Source: Candidatus Yanofskybacteria bacterium RIFCSPHIGHO2_12_FULL_45_19b (lineage in GTDB: Bacteria > Patescibacteriota > Minisyncoccia > 2-02-FULL-40-12 > IGHO2-12-FULL-4). From it: DNA of 41,031 bases. The translations under genes were made by a program, and so were the position numbers. The notes beneath the pieces were generated by a model. It was not told where the DNA came from. It saw nothing but the letters and a program-made list of their open reading frames with translations, and made no database searches. Where the stretch lies: positions 1 to 41,031 of the forward strand of contig MGKD01000023.1 of the NCBI GenBank assembly GCA_001794605.1, read 5' to 3'. This document shows, piece by piece, positions 31,352 through 39,471 of the stretch (position 1 is the first letter of the stretch; each line of letters starts with the position of its first letter).

Positions 31352-31472
31352 ACAACCGACAAAATCGGTAAATCCCAAGCACTAAACAACAAATCACAAA
31401 CAATATTCAATTTTGGAATTTATTTGCTATTTGAGATTTGGATTTTTGAGATTTACCTGCCTTGCAGGTTAG
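31352..31472 (-). repeat. AT-rich expansion in 16S helix 40
   Basis: Between CCTTCCTCCCAGTTC and GAACTGGGCAG, adjacent in E. coli, about 120 nt is inserted. Its core is a loose palindrome of AAATCCCAA/ACAAATCACAAAC against ATTTGAGATTTGG and GAGATTT. It resembles intergenic AT-rich repeats of CPR genomes more than rRNA. Confidence 0.65.
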
Positions 31473-32110
31473 GAACTGGGCAGTCTCGCGTGACATAAGT
31501 AACACGCGACAGGGGTTGCGCTCGTTTCCCAACTTAATGGAACCATTCACATGACGAGCTGACGACGGCCGTGCAGCACCTGTCCAGCCGTCTTGCGAGG
31601 GTCTCGGTTTCCCGAAACTTTCGTCTGGATTTCAAGCCCTGGTGAGGTTCTTCGCTTAGAGTCGAATTAAACCACATGGTCCACCGCTTGTGCGGATCCC
31701 CGTCTATTTCTTTGAGTTTTAAGCTTGCGCTCGTACTTCCCAGGCGGCAGGCTTAACGCGTTAGCTTCGCCACCAGGAGGGTCGATGCTCCTAATAGCTA
31801 GCCTGCATCGTTTAGGGCGTGGACTACAAGGGTATCTAATCCTTTTTGATCCCCACGCTTTCGCGATTGACTGTCAGCGCGGCGCTAGCAAGCTGCTTTC
31901 GCTTTTGGTATTCCGTGCGATATCAACGGATTTCACCCCTACACCGCACGTTCTGCTTGCCTCTCACCCGCTCTAGTAATGCCGTTTCCAATGCGGCCTC
32001 GAGGTTGAGCCTCGAGATTTAACACCGGACTAACATCACCAGCTACTCGCTCTTTACGCCCAGTAATTCCGGATAACGCTTGGGGCCTTCGTATTACCGC
32101 TCCTGCTGGC

Positions 32111-33058
32111 CGGTATTACACAATACTAATGAAGTATGTTTAATTTTGGACTATATCACCATCCTCTTTTAATAAAAAGGATGCCTAGCGTTTTATGGAG
32201 ACTCAAGAGTCTCCATCCGACCAATCAATTGGTCGAGTCTCTGAGGGGTTAATTATAATTTTAGATGTTCGAACGGAGGAATCTTATACTTGAAGCACGG
32301 CAAGAGATATGGTTTTATCGTCTCGATAAATTTATCCCTACCTGCCACTCCAATATACAGCTCCGGATAGCGCACACCGCGACAAAGCGGAGCTTGCACC
32401 GAAGTAATAATCCCAAAATTTTCCTTCAAAACACCTATTAGCAGTCGATTTTCTTCTAAGGTAAAGCTGTTGGTAGATAGCGAATAATTATAGTGGCTTT
32501 TGGGCCGATAATCTAAACTACCATCATCCATATACCAAACCGCCAGACTTAGAGGATGAGTCAATATTTCTTTGATGTCTCTTGGAACAATTTTTTTACC
32601 ATCAGGATAAAAAGATTGTCTAAAGAAACACAGATCTTTGTTGGACGAAGTCATAAATTTCCATTGCTTATTGTCTTTGCGTTGTTTAGGTTCGCTTGGA
32701 CAAAAATTTGATAGATTTTCATACATCCAGAAAACATAATCCCTTTGCTTTTCTGAATGCTTTATCTCAAGATAACAATCATTATATCGATCACGATAGA
32801 GATAGCCATCTCCGAGTAATGTTCCAACTAATATCCGTTTTTGTTCAAAAGAAAGTTTGCTCATTTACTACATAATTATAGCAACTTCCCTGCTGATTTT
32901 CCAGTAATTTTGTTAATAAAATCAACAAAATTTTAATTCAGATTGTCACCCACTGGGGTACTGAATTATTGACTGGGTTTTCCAGCATATAAGCTAAGTT
33001 TTTCCTTATTGCCTTACGGCAATAGGTCGCGCCCCCGCCCGAAGTGGTGGGAGATTTC
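32111..33058 (-). mobile_element. Group I intron at 16S position about 516, with LAGLIDADG ORF
   Basis: The exons CTAACTTCGT / GCCAGCAGG put the intron in the 530 loop after U516, one of the commonest intron sites in small-subunit rRNA. The 5' exon ends in U and the intron in G. The core shows GCTGGAAAACCC and GATATAGTCC. At 948 nt it is the longest here, with a GC-rich 5' domain (33030-33058). Confidence 0.9.
32253..32864 (-). CDS. LAGLIDADG type 2 homing endonuclease (16S intron S516)
   Basis: 203 aa, the same family as the endonuclease in the other 16S intron. First motif FEQKRILVGTLLGDGYLYRD near residues 6-25, second motif HPLSLAVWYMDDGSLDYRP near 110-128; YLEIKHSEKQRDYVFWMYEN sits between. 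Acidic residues in GDG and DDG are the metal ligands expected in this family. TATAAT 9 nt before the ATG could be an internal promoter, giving independent expression. Frame intact. Confidence 0.92.
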   Translation of the reverse strand: MSKLSFEQKRILVGTLLGDGYLYRDRYNDCYLEIKHSEKQRDYVFWMYENLSNFCPSEPKQRKDNKQWKFMTSSNKDLCFFRQSFYPDGKKIVPRDIKEILTHPLSLAVWYMDDGSLDYRPKSHYNYSLSTNSFTLEENRLLIGVLKENFGIITSVQAPLCRGVRYPELYIGVAGRDKFIETIKPYLLPCFKYKIPPFEHLKL

Positions 33059-33273
33059 ACGAAGTTAGGAGCCCCTTATTCACTGGGTACCATCAAAATT
33101 TTTCCCCAATAAAAGCAGTTTACGACCCGAAGGCCTTCTTCCTGCACGCGGCGTCGCTCGATCAGGCTTTCGCCCATTGTCGAATATTCTCGACTGCTGC
33201 CTCCCGTAGGAGTACGAACCGTTTCTCAGTTTCGTCGTTGAGGGTAGTGCTCTCACACCCCCTACCCGTCATA

Positions 33274-33308
<35 letters not shown>

Positions 33309-33731
33309 AGGACCTAGGCTGCTCCAGAAGTGCCTTGCGGCTTTACTCTTGCGAGACCATCGGGAATTAGTCTGCCTTTCGGCAGATTATGCCCGGCTTC
33401 AGGGTACATACCAAGGTGTTACTAACTCGTTCGCCACTAACTTATCTCTTCCGTCGCCTTGATGTAATCGCAACTTCTTCCAAAATAAGTCCGTTCGACT
33501 TGCATGCCTTATCCACGCCGCCAGCGTTCATCCTGAGCTAGAATCAAACTCTCAATAATAGTAAATGAATAAATTCACTTACCTCCGATCTAGTTAACTG
33601 TAACAGATAACAATAACTTTCTTTTCACTTTTAATTTCACCAGTCTGACAAATTTTCAAGTTGCTATTGTCGCTTCGTTTTAGACAAGAACCTAAAAGGC
33701 CCGCCCTCCGGAAAAGACAACCACGATTATC

Positions 33732-33836
33732 CGCCCCAATTCCGAAGTTGCACCGTGCGTTGGGCTCGTCCCTCCCGAAGTTACAATATCGGCAAAGAGA
33801 CAAATTCAACAACAAGACAATTTCGGCACCGGGACG
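33732..33836. repeat. Palindrome-ended repeat, copy I (16S leader)
   Basis: 105 bp from CGCCCCAATTCCGAAGTTG to CAATTTCGGCACCGGGACG, the shortest full copy. An inner CGTCCCTCCCGAAGTTA suggests the same nested plan as copies B and F. It will be transcribed in the 16S precursor. Confidence 0.82.
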
Positions 33837-33904
33837 ACCAATCGTGGCAGTCCTTAAATCCGCCTCAATTTAGCTGGAGATTTTACCTATGCTTAGCGGA
33901 AGTT

Positions 33905-33932
33905 ATTGTAGCAGAAAGCCAGAGGGCGTCAA
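33905..33932 (-). promoter_or_regulatory. Promoter of the 16S rRNA gene
   Basis: On the minus strand -35 TTGACG (33927-33932), 16-bp spacer and -10 TACAAT (33905-33910). The spacer ends in TCTGC as in the 23S promoter, and both have a CCCT and GGC in it, so the two promoters appear related. Start expected near 33898. Confidence 0.8.
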
Positions 33933-33981
33933 GCTTCGCTTGCCGCCCCAAGTGGACTAACTGTGGATAGCTAAAAATATA

Positions 33982-34815
33982 CTATAAGCCGATCTTTTTA
34001 CCCCTAAGATCGCCCCCGCCATAACGCCCTCCCCCTGAACCACCAATGCCAATATTACCCAGACCACCAAAACTACCCAACCCCCTACCTATACTGTTTA
34101 TGGGGTCATTGTTTAGTCTAAGTGAATCCTCTCGAAATACCGCGTTAATTATTTGTGTCGCCTGGCGATTGGCATCTTGTGATGGTTGGTTAGTTAATGG
34201 TTTACCGGTTTTAGAATTAACCAGCATTGGTCCATGTTGAAGCTGCTGTTTTCTATTCAAATATTGATTCCTTAGGTTCCTCTGCTCTTTTTGGTTTTCT
34301 TTTAACAAATCCAACTGTTTTTCCTCGCGCATGCGTTGCGCCTGCTCTTCAAACATTGCTCTCTTATCTAAATACAAATTGTCTAATGATTGTATCTCCT
34401 GCACTAACTGATTGGAGTTTAACTGTAACTGACTAATGTCCCGCTCGTGTTCAAAATATAGTCGCTGACGCTTAGCCTCATCAAACCCACCCTTAAGTTG
34501 CATGCCGATCTCAAGACCCTTTTGGATGCGCTGCCATTTACTCTGCTTATCCTGGGCCTGAGCGCTTTCCATGCCCGCAAAAACTGCTACCAAAGCAAGC
34601 GCTGTACAGGCCGCCCGGCTTATCATTCTAAGTCTCCGTTCATTTGTATGACTACGAAGTTTGGCAGGACTCAGCTTTTCTTCTTCCGGCCTAAACAGAT
34701 CTACGGCGAGTCTACTGGCTGTCGCCTCTTGTTTAGAAAGTTCAATCACCGGAGCAGTCTCTACAACTGCTTTTTTTGGCTTTTCTACTGTAAATTTTGG
34801 TGCGCTTTCTGGCAT
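33982..34815 (-). CDS. Membrane-anchored Gln-rich coiled-coil protein with Gly-rich tail
   Basis: 277 aa, family not recognised. Residues 1-65 are charged and cytoplasmic, 66-86 form a TM helix (ISRAACTALALVAVFAGMES) ending in AQAQ, which might also act as an uncleaved or internally placed signal. Residues 95-200 are a long Gln/Arg/Glu-rich coiled coil, and the last 40 are Gly-rich (GRGLGSFGGLGNIGIGGSGG). The composition suggests a structural or surface protein. Starts 3 bp after the stop of the 80-aa gene upstream, so co-transcribed; it ends just upstream of the 16S promoter. Confidence 0.72.
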   Translation of the reverse strand: MPESAPKFTVEKPKKAVVETAPVIELSKQEATASRLAVDLFRPEEEKLSPAKLRSHTNERRLRMISRAACTALALVAVFAGMESAQAQDKQSKWQRIQKGLEIGMQLKGGFDEAKRQRLYFEHERDISQLQLNSNQLVQEIQSLDNLYLDKRAMFEEQAQRMREEKQLDLLKENQKEQRNLRNQYLNRKQQLQHGPMLVNSKTGKPLTNQPSQDANRQATQIINAVFREDSLRLNNDPINSIGRGLGSFGGLGNIGIGGSGGGRYGGGDLRGKKIGL

Positions 34816-34818
34816 AGT

Positions 34819-35061
34819 TTAGTCGTTTTCTTCTTCTTCAATGATCGCCTGCGCTAGTTTTTCATCACCACTCTCTAGCGCCTTAATCTTGATCTTAATA
34901 TTACCGGTCGCCTCGGTCAATTCGGCTAAATCGAAATTTACCGCCTCGATAATTTGCTGCATAACCTCAACTGGTGCCGCCTCCCATAATTTAGACCACA
35001 AAGCCTTGTCCTCATCGGACAAGCCAGAGCTAAGTACAAACTCTTTAAATTTCTCTACCAC
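34819..35061 (-). CDS. Small acidic helical protein
   Basis: 80 aa, very acidic at the C-terminus (AQAIIEEEEND), predicted all-helical: VEKFKEFVLSSGLSDEDKAL then EVMQQIIEAVNFDLAEL. No motif or family recognised. It lies between trmD and the coiled-coil gene on the minus strand, spaced 3 bp from the latter. The tight spacing and clean frame are the support for coding. Confidence 0.65.
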   Translation of the reverse strand: MVEKFKEFVLSSGLSDEDKALWSKLWEAAPVEVMQQIIEAVNFDLAELTEATGNIKIKIKALESGDEKLAQAIIEEEEND

Positions 35062-35124
35062 GCTTTAATTATCGCAAACCAAACAATTAGAGGCAAATAT
35101 TTTATCAACGCACTGGGCAATATT

Positions 35125-35766
35125 TTAGGAGTGCTTCTCGCGCCAAAGTGCGATTTTTTTATGATCACCGCCCAGTAACACCTTAGGCACCGCCCGCTTT
35201 TTACCAGCAATTAAAATCTCCTCGGGACGAGTATATTGCGCGTGGTCAGCTTTTACAGCTGACTCAGTTTTGGCAATAAAACCTGGCAACATGCGAACCA
35301 CCGTTTCAATTATCACCATGGCCGCCACTTCGCCACCATTTAAAACATAGTCACCGATTGATAAGGTTTCATCGGCCAAGTAATCAGCCACCCGCTCATC
35401 CACCCCCTCATAACGTCCACAGATTAAAATTAGCTGATCATATTTCGCTAAACGTTTGGCTTCAGTTTGAGTAAATTTTTTACCGCGCGGCGAAAAAAGA
35501 ATGACTCGGGCTTTCTCACTTTTTTTACTCTTGACTTTAGACTTTAGACTTTCGACGGCTTTCATAATCGGCTCGACCTTCATCAGCATGCCTGGCCCAC
35601 CGCCAAACGGCCGATCGTCTACCGTTTTGTGCTTATCGTCTGTCCAGTCACGCAAGTTGTGCGCAGTTAGTTTTAAGATTTTTTTCTTCTGTCCGCGCGC
35701 TAAAAGCGACTGACTAAGCCAGCCATCAAAAATTTCTGGGAAAATTGAGATGATATCAAAACGCAC
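35125..35766 (-). CDS. trmD: tRNA (guanine-N1)-methyltransferase TrmD
   Basis: Makes m1G37 in tRNAs with G36G37, which prevents frameshifting. The SPOUT knot is seen as LILICGRYEGVDERV and LSIGDYVLNGGEVAAMVIIE, and the N-terminus FDIISIFPEIFDGWLSQSLL and DDRPFGGGPGML match the family. C-terminal SAVKADHAQYTRPEEI is conserved. 213 aa is slightly short. The start is GTG (35764-35766), which overlaps the khpA stop as TAGTG, so translation is coupled. A Lys-rich stretch (LKSKVKSKKSEK) is encoded by short tandem GACTTTA units (35530-35560). rimM and rplS, usual neighbours, are missing here. Confidence 0.96.
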   Translation of the reverse strand: MRFDIISIFPEIFDGWLSQSLLARGQKKKILKLTAHNLRDWTDDKHKTVDDRPFGGGPGMLMKVEPIMKAVESLKSKVKSKKSEKARVILFSPRGKKFTQTEAKRLAKYDQLILICGRYEGVDERVADYLADETLSIGDYVLNGGEVAAMVIIETVVRMLPGFIAKTESAVKADHAQYTRPEEILIAGKKRAVPKVLLGGDHKKIALWREKHS

Positions 35767-36098
35767 TAGATGTTCCCTAACTCATTGACCACATCCTCAA
35801 TATTTTTGGTCTTACCACCAGTACCACCAGGTACTTCGGCCATCGGTCGGCCACCCTCTGGCTCTTCAATGCGTAAGTTGACGCGGGCATTGTTACGCGT
35901 ACCGATAATGCGTACCAGGGTACGGATCGCCTTGGCGGTCGAGCCTTGTCGACCAATCAGCAAACCCATATCATCTTTATGCACACTGACCGAGAGCAAA
36001 ACTCCCATCTCATCTACCTGCCGCGTTACCACTACATCATTCGGATTGTTGACGATCTGCTTAACGATATATTCTACAAATTGCTTGTCGTTTTCCAT
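35766..36098 (-). CDS. khpA: KH-domain RNA-binding protein, KhpA type
   Basis: 110 aa. A single KH domain is centred on LLIGRQGSTAKAIRTLVRII (residues about 47-66), with the GxxG loop as GRQG. In Firmicutes KhpA with KhpB binds many RNAs and affects cell elongation. Location between rpsP and trmD is the classic context of this family. It is longer than the usual 75-80 aa because of a Gly/Pro-rich tail (GGRPMAEVPGGTGGKTKNIE). Stop overlaps the trmD GTG by one base. Confidence 0.9.
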   Translation of the reverse strand: MENDKQFVEYIVKQIVNNPNDVVVTRQVDEMGVLLSVSVHKDDMGLLIGRQGSTAKAIRTLVRIIGTRNNARVNLRIEEPEGGRPMAEVPGGTGGKTKNIEDVVNELGNI

Positions 36099-36158
36099 CG
36101 CTTTATGATTAATGTTTTACTGCTTACAGGATACTAAATCGGAAACTCTTCTGCAATG

Positions 36159-36485
36159 CTAGGCCGCCACCGCTGGGACTTCGGCAGGCTTAGTCGCCTC
36201 TGCGACACCAGCCTCTTTGACCTTCGGTCGCCAAGACTGCATCTTCTCGCCAGTAATAATATTCTGGTTAATTAAAAGATTGTTGGCAGTCGGTGAAAGT
36301 TGTGCGCCCTTACTACGCCAATAACTAATCCGCTCCGGTTTTACATTGAGCTTTTTGGTGTGCGGATTATAGTTGCCCAATAGTTCCAGGTACTTACCCT
36401 GGGGTTTCATGGTGTGTTCATTTACCACCAACCGAAAATGGGCTTGTTTTTTCTTACCAATGCGTTGTAGACGAATCTTTAACAT
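36159..36485 (-). CDS. rpsP: Small ribosomal subunit protein bS16
   Basis: 108 aa. N-terminal MLKIRLQRIGKKKQAHFRLV and then GKYLELLGNYNPHTK and RISYWRSKGAQLSPTANNLL are diagnostic for S16, which is needed for 30S assembly. The C-terminus is extended by an Ala/Val/Pro-rich tail of about 25 residues (EAGVAEATKPAEVPAVAA), common in CPR S16. The ATG at 36485 is chosen; the frame runs 9 codons further upstream but no homologue starts there. First gene of rpsP-khpA-trmD. Confidence 0.96.
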   Translation of the reverse strand: MLKIRLQRIGKKKQAHFRLVVNEHTMKPQGKYLELLGNYNPHTKKLNVKPERISYWRSKGAQLSPTANNLLINQNIITGEKMQSWRPKVKEAGVAEATKPAEVPAVAA

Positions 36486-36524
36486 CGTTGGGGATAATAA
36501 CAAATAGTCCACAACAAATCAATA

Positions 36525-36719
36525 TTAACGCCTCCCTGGTTCAGCCACCCCCAGATCTCGACAAATCTTTCTGGCTAGCCAATCATTAATTTCTTGATGT
36601 CTTGGTATAGTAGATGTTAATTTTAATAGTGGATTAAAAAAGACGCTATGTTTGGCGCCTTCTCTCAATAAAACACATTTTAGTTTTTGCAGGTGCCCAA
36701 TTAGATCCAACCGCTTCAT
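36525..36719 (-). CDS. hicA: HicA family mRNA interferase toxin
   Basis: 64 aa, double-stranded RNA-binding-like fold of HicA toxins that cut mRNA. Typical order: MKRLDLIGHLQKLKCVLLRE, then GAKHSVFFNP with the catalytic His in GAKHS, then the IPRHQEINDWLARKICRDLG end. It follows the HicB gene by 6 bp on the same strand, giving the hicB-hicA order. Located just before rpsP, so possibly an addiction module placed upstream of an essential operon. Confidence 0.92.
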   Translation of the reverse strand: MKRLDLIGHLQKLKCVLLREGAKHSVFFNPLLKLTSTIPRHQEINDWLARKICRDLGVAEPGRR

Positions 36720-36725
36720 TTACGG

Positions 36726-36950
36726 CTAAAAACTGATTGATTCTCTGATGATATTTTTATCACCAAATCCATCTCGATTGATAGTTTTGTTCACATCCAA
36801 AACCAATCGCAAGGCATCTTTTAGATTCTCCCGGGCTTCTTTAAGAGTTTCCCCCTGTGTATTTACGCCAGGAATTTCTTCAACCCAGCCTAAATACCAT
36901 CTACCATCTTTTTTATAATTTGCACTAAACCTTTGTTTTGTTTTAGCCAT
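36726..36950 (-). CDS. hicB: HicB family antitoxin
   Basis: 74 aa. The partial RNase H-like fold of HicB is visible: FSANYKKDGRWYLGWVEEIP then GVNTQGETLKEARENLKDAL. There is no separate C-terminal DNA-binding domain, so autoregulation may rely on the complex or be absent. The ATG at 36950 is preferred; the longer frame runs through another short HicB-like gene in a different frame. Neutralises the adjacent HicA. Confidence 0.9.
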   Translation of the reverse strand: MAKTKQRFSANYKKDGRWYLGWVEEIPGVNTQGETLKEARENLKDALRLVLDVNKTINRDGFGDKNIIRESISF

Positions 36951-36960
36951 TGAGTTTATG

Positions 36961-37107
36961 TTAGCACACCTGCTTGTCAGCATCCTCAAAATACAACTCC
37001 AGTGCCTCCTGTTTACTTTTACCAAAGCTTGATACTTCAACATTAAGACATTGGGCCACAAAATGCTTGCCCTCTTTCCAGACTACACTTTTGAGACTCT
37101 TTTTCAT
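36961..37107 (-). CDS. Short second HicB-like protein
   Basis: 48 aa, from the ATG at 37105-37107 to a TAA at 36961-36963. The translation MKKSLKSVVWKEGKHFVAQC then LNVEVSSFGKSKQEALELYF has the HicB pattern (strand, xxGxxVAxC, xxxSxGxSxxEAL helix), but lacks the second half. It ends 10 bp before hicB and may be a truncated paralogue or an additional small antitoxin in the same transcript. Confidence 0.7.
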   Translation of the reverse strand: MKKSLKSVVWKEGKHFVAQCLNVEVSSFGKSKQEALELYFEDADKQVC

Positions 37108-37266
37108 GAGTAAATATTAGCAAAGTTGGGCATGGATAGTCAATAATCATAACCTTGTTGATAATAAAGCTTGCTTCTGTTGAGGGGGGGTAGAATATAA
37201 GCAACTAAACATTACTTTCCCGAAATTGGTCAATAGGACCATTGCAACGGAAGGTTATAAAAAATT

Positions 37267-37719
37267 ATGGGAAAGGAATCAACTCCTACACCAGAAAAAC
37301 TTGCAGAAATAGAAGAGAGCAGAAATAATTCTGATATTAGATTAGGGTTTAGGGGTGCAGTTCGGGTTGATAACGGTGACCCAATGTTGTCAGAAGGAAA
37401 GGAGCGCTTAGAAGTCACGAAAAAACAGGTTGAGAATGCACACCAGGAGATGAAAATTGAAGACAATGTTGAGGAGGAAATGTATGGTATCAAAGGAAAG
37501 TCAGATCAGGAAATTGCTGAAAGGTTAGAATATTACCAAAAAGGAATGACGGATTTAGCCAAAAGTTACATAGAAGCAGAAGAAGACGAGGCTAACTCAA
37601 GAAATACGTACAAGAGACATTATCTTCTTTACACACGTTTTCTAGAAGAAACAAACAAGGAAAAATCGAGAAGAGAAGCGGAGGAAAAAAGAATAGGAAA
37701 GATGAGCTATAGAGGATAA
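37267..37719 (+). CDS. Charged coiled-coil hypothetical protein
   Basis: 150 aa, not recognised. It is rich in Glu, Lys and Arg; residues 40-140 are predicted to be helical coiled coil (ERLEVTKKQVENAHQEMKIE, then YIEAEEDEANSRNTYKRHYL). No signal peptide or TM segment. Plus-strand orientation against convergent rnc on the other side, 8 bp apart. A weak -10 TAGAAT stands at 37191. Codon use is somewhat different from its neighbours (purine-rich sense strand). Confidence 0.6.
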   Translation: MGKESTPTPEKLAEIEESRNNSDIRLGFRGAVRVDNGDPMLSEGKERLEVTKKQVENAHQEMKIEDNVEEEMYGIKGKSDQEIAERLEYYQKGMTDLAKSYIEAEEDEANSRNTYKRHYLLYTRFLEETNKEKSRREAEEKRIGKMSYRG

Positions 37720-37727
37720 AATAACGA

Positions 37728-38420
37728 CTACCAGCCTTTTTTCTCCAGCGCTTTTTCCGCCGCAATCTGCTGGGCTTCCTGTTTACTCAAGCCCTCCCCT
37801 TCGGCGGCTAACTCCTTGCCCAAATAGACGCCCACCACAAAACTACGGGCGTGATCGGGACCAGATTCTTTTAATACTTCGTAAGTGGGGGTGACTCCTA
37901 CTCGCTCCTGCGCCTCCTCTTGCAAACGACTCTTAGCATCACGGTAAAGTTCTTGAGCGATAATCTCTGGTAACTCGACAATAATAAAACGCTTAATAAA
38001 ATCCTCCGCCGCAGTGTAGCCCTGATCTAAATAGATGGCGCCAATCACTGCCTCCATCGCATTGGCCAAAATATATTGTCGCGCTCGGCCGGTGTCTTTG
38101 GCCTCACCCCGCGAGAGTAAAATATACGAGTTGAGATCAAACTTAGCCGAAATAGTCGCCAAAATATTAGCATTGACAATCGCCGCCCGCCAGTTGGTTA
38201 GTTCCCCTTCTGGATTAGGATAATTTTTGTAAAGATGGTCGGTTACCGCCAACTCCAAAACCGCGTCACCCAAAAACTCCAGGCGCTCGTTATGCTCTAG
38301 CTTCCAAGCAGTATTCTCGTTCAAATAAGAACGATGAGTAAGCGCTTGCAGTAAGATATTCTTATCCTTAAACTCGAGACCAATCTTGCCTTCTAGTTCC
38401 AATATCTTTTCGTCAGACAT
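37728..38420 (-). CDS. rnc: Ribonuclease III
   Basis: Cleaves double-stranded RNA, including rRNA precursor stems. The catalytic signature is NERLEFLGDAVLELAVTDHL (residues about 45-64) with Glu and Asp ligands; a second acidic site is in ILANAMEAVIGAIYLDQGY. The C-terminal dsRNA-binding domain (about 155-230) ends EGEGLSKQEAQQIAAEKALE. The ATG at 38420 is used because the longer frame starts with TTG within a repeat. The enzyme is relevant here because the rRNA transcripts contain many long repeat-derived stems. Confidence 0.96.
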   Translation of the reverse strand: MSDEKILELEGKIGLEFKDKNILLQALTHRSYLNENTAWKLEHNERLEFLGDAVLELAVTDHLYKNYPNPEGELTNWRAAIVNANILATISAKFDLNSYILLSRGEAKDTGRARQYILANAMEAVIGAIYLDQGYTAAEDFIKRFIIVELPEIIAQELYRDAKSRLQEEAQERVGVTPTYEVLKESGPDHARSFVVGVYLGKELAAEGEGLSKQEAQQIAAEKALEKKGW

Positions 38421-38428
38421 TTGTTTTA

Positions 38429-38531
38429 ATGACAAATGACAAAGTGAGAATGACTAGTCAATGACAAAGTTCAAAATCCAAAATTTTTGTCATTTGAGCT
38501 TTAGATTTGATTAGTCATTAGTCATTTTAAT
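38429..38531. repeat. Intergenic GACAAATGACTAAT-type repeat, copy 3
   Basis: AATGACAAATGACAAAGTG on one side and GATTAGTCATTAGTCATTTT on the other, with TTTTTGTCATTTGAG in between. It fills the gap between nusB and rnc and resembles the repeats around the CBS gene. Confidence 0.62.
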
Positions 38532-39002
38532 TTAGTCATTGTTAACTTCTTCCTTCTTTCTCGGTGCTTCGTCCTTTCCCGGTTCCCCAATCTCACGATA
38601 GATTGTCCCCAAAACACCATTCACAAATTTTCCTGAGGCCTCACCGCCAAAAGTTTTAGCTAATTCAATTGCCTCGTTAATCGCCACCTTGGGTGGCACC
38701 TCGTCGCGTTTGCCAAATAACAACTCAAAAATACCTAAACGCAAAACATTACGATCCACAATCGCGATCTGATCGAGTGGCCATTGTGGTGCCGCCTTCT
38801 CTATAATCTTATCCAGTTGAGACAGATGTTCCAGCACTCCGCCCACCAAATCTTTTATAAACTTAGTCTCTTCCAAACCGGGGGCAAACTCGGCGGTATT
38901 GTGGGTCATAATCTCTGGCAGTAACGCATTGTCGCGACCACGAAAATCCCATTCATAGAGGGATTGCATGGCCACCGATCGAGATAAGTGCCGAGATGCC
39001 AT
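38532..39002 (-). CDS. nusB: Transcription antitermination factor NusB
   Basis: 156 aa, all-helical. Conserved parts are [14 protein letters not shown] (N-terminal helix with Arg for boxA RNA), [32 protein letters not shown] and [20 protein letters not shown] then [10 protein letters not shown]. NusB with S10 binds boxA in rRNA leaders and blocks termination; a terminator-like hairpin is present in the 23S leader here. Sits between rpmF and rnc, all on the minus strand. Confidence 0.95.
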   Translation of the reverse strand: MASRHLSRSVAMQSLYEWDFRGRDNALLPEIMTHNTAEFAPGLEETKFIKDLVGGVLEHLSQLDKIIEKAAPQWPLDQIAIVDRNVLRLGIFELLFGKRDEVPPKVAINEAIELAKTFGGEASGKFVNGVLGTIYREIGEPGKDEAPRKKEEVNND

Positions 39003-39012
39003 AGAGTAACAT

Positions 39013-39090
39013 CCAAATTTACGAATAGATCCTAATATACGTATAAAATCCTTTCTGTATTAGTATATTCGGATTAATTAGTAAATTAGC
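39013..39090. repeat. Intergenic repeat between rpmF and nusB
   Basis: Second copy of the 4165-4242 repeat, about 80% identical by eye, ending GGATTAATTAGTAAATTAG. It overlaps the rpmF stop by a few bases. Confidence 0.65.
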
Positions 39091-39307
39091 TACGTTTCTT
39101 GCGCTGCTTTTCTTTTTTCCTTAACTCCTTGGCCAAAACATTAACCACCGCTCGGCCGTTATAATAACCACAGTGCGGACAAGCCCGATGCGAAAGCTTC
39201 TGTTTATGACAGTTCGAACAAGTGGAAAAATTAGCTGGCTTTAAAGCTAAGTGACTGCGCCGACGGCCCTTCTGACCCCGAGTTGAATGCGCGCGTGGGA
39301 CACCCAT
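39086..39307 (-). CDS. rpmF: Large ribosomal subunit protein bL32
   Basis: 73 aa. The N-terminus MGVPRAHSTRGQKGRRRSHL and the zinc ribbon CSNCHKQKLSHRACPHCGYY (Cys-x2-Cys ... Cys-x2-Cys) identify L32. A basic tail (ELRKKEKQRKKRS) follows. First gene of rpmF-nusB-rnc. A possible promoter on the minus strand (TTGCTT, 16 bp, TAATCT) lies around 39365-39395. Confidence 0.95.
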   Translation of the reverse strand: MGVPRAHSTRGQKGRRRSHLALKPANFSTCSNCHKQKLSHRACPHCGYYNGRAVVNVLAKELRKKEKQRKKRS

Positions 39308-39430
39308 AAGTTCGAATTAGGAATAATGAATTATGAATCAGGCTACCTGAAAGCAAAATTAGATTAGCATAAAACTATTAAAAAGCAAGGTCTCCAGATT
39401 TACCTGAAACTTATCCACAAAAAGGTCAAG

Positions 39431-39458
39431 TTGCGGTGACTGAAGCGAATGTTAAAAT
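39431..39458 (+). promoter_or_regulatory. Promoter of dnaE
   Basis: -35 TTGCGG (39431-39436) and -10 TAAAAT (39453-39458) are 16 bp apart. Transcription from about 39465 would give a 65-nt leader containing the hairpin at 39472-39507. Confidence 0.6.
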
Positions 39459-39471
39459 CTAGCTGTACCTG

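Larger units (their letters stand above)
33560..33981 (-). other. 16S leader and promoter region (no gene)
   Basis: A 350-nt leader lies between the 16S promoter (33905-33932) and the rRNA. It contains repeat copy I at 33732-33836 flanked by GC-rich CCGGAGGGCGGGCC and by GATTGGT/ACCA-like ends. Short frames here have no homology. Confidence 0.6.
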
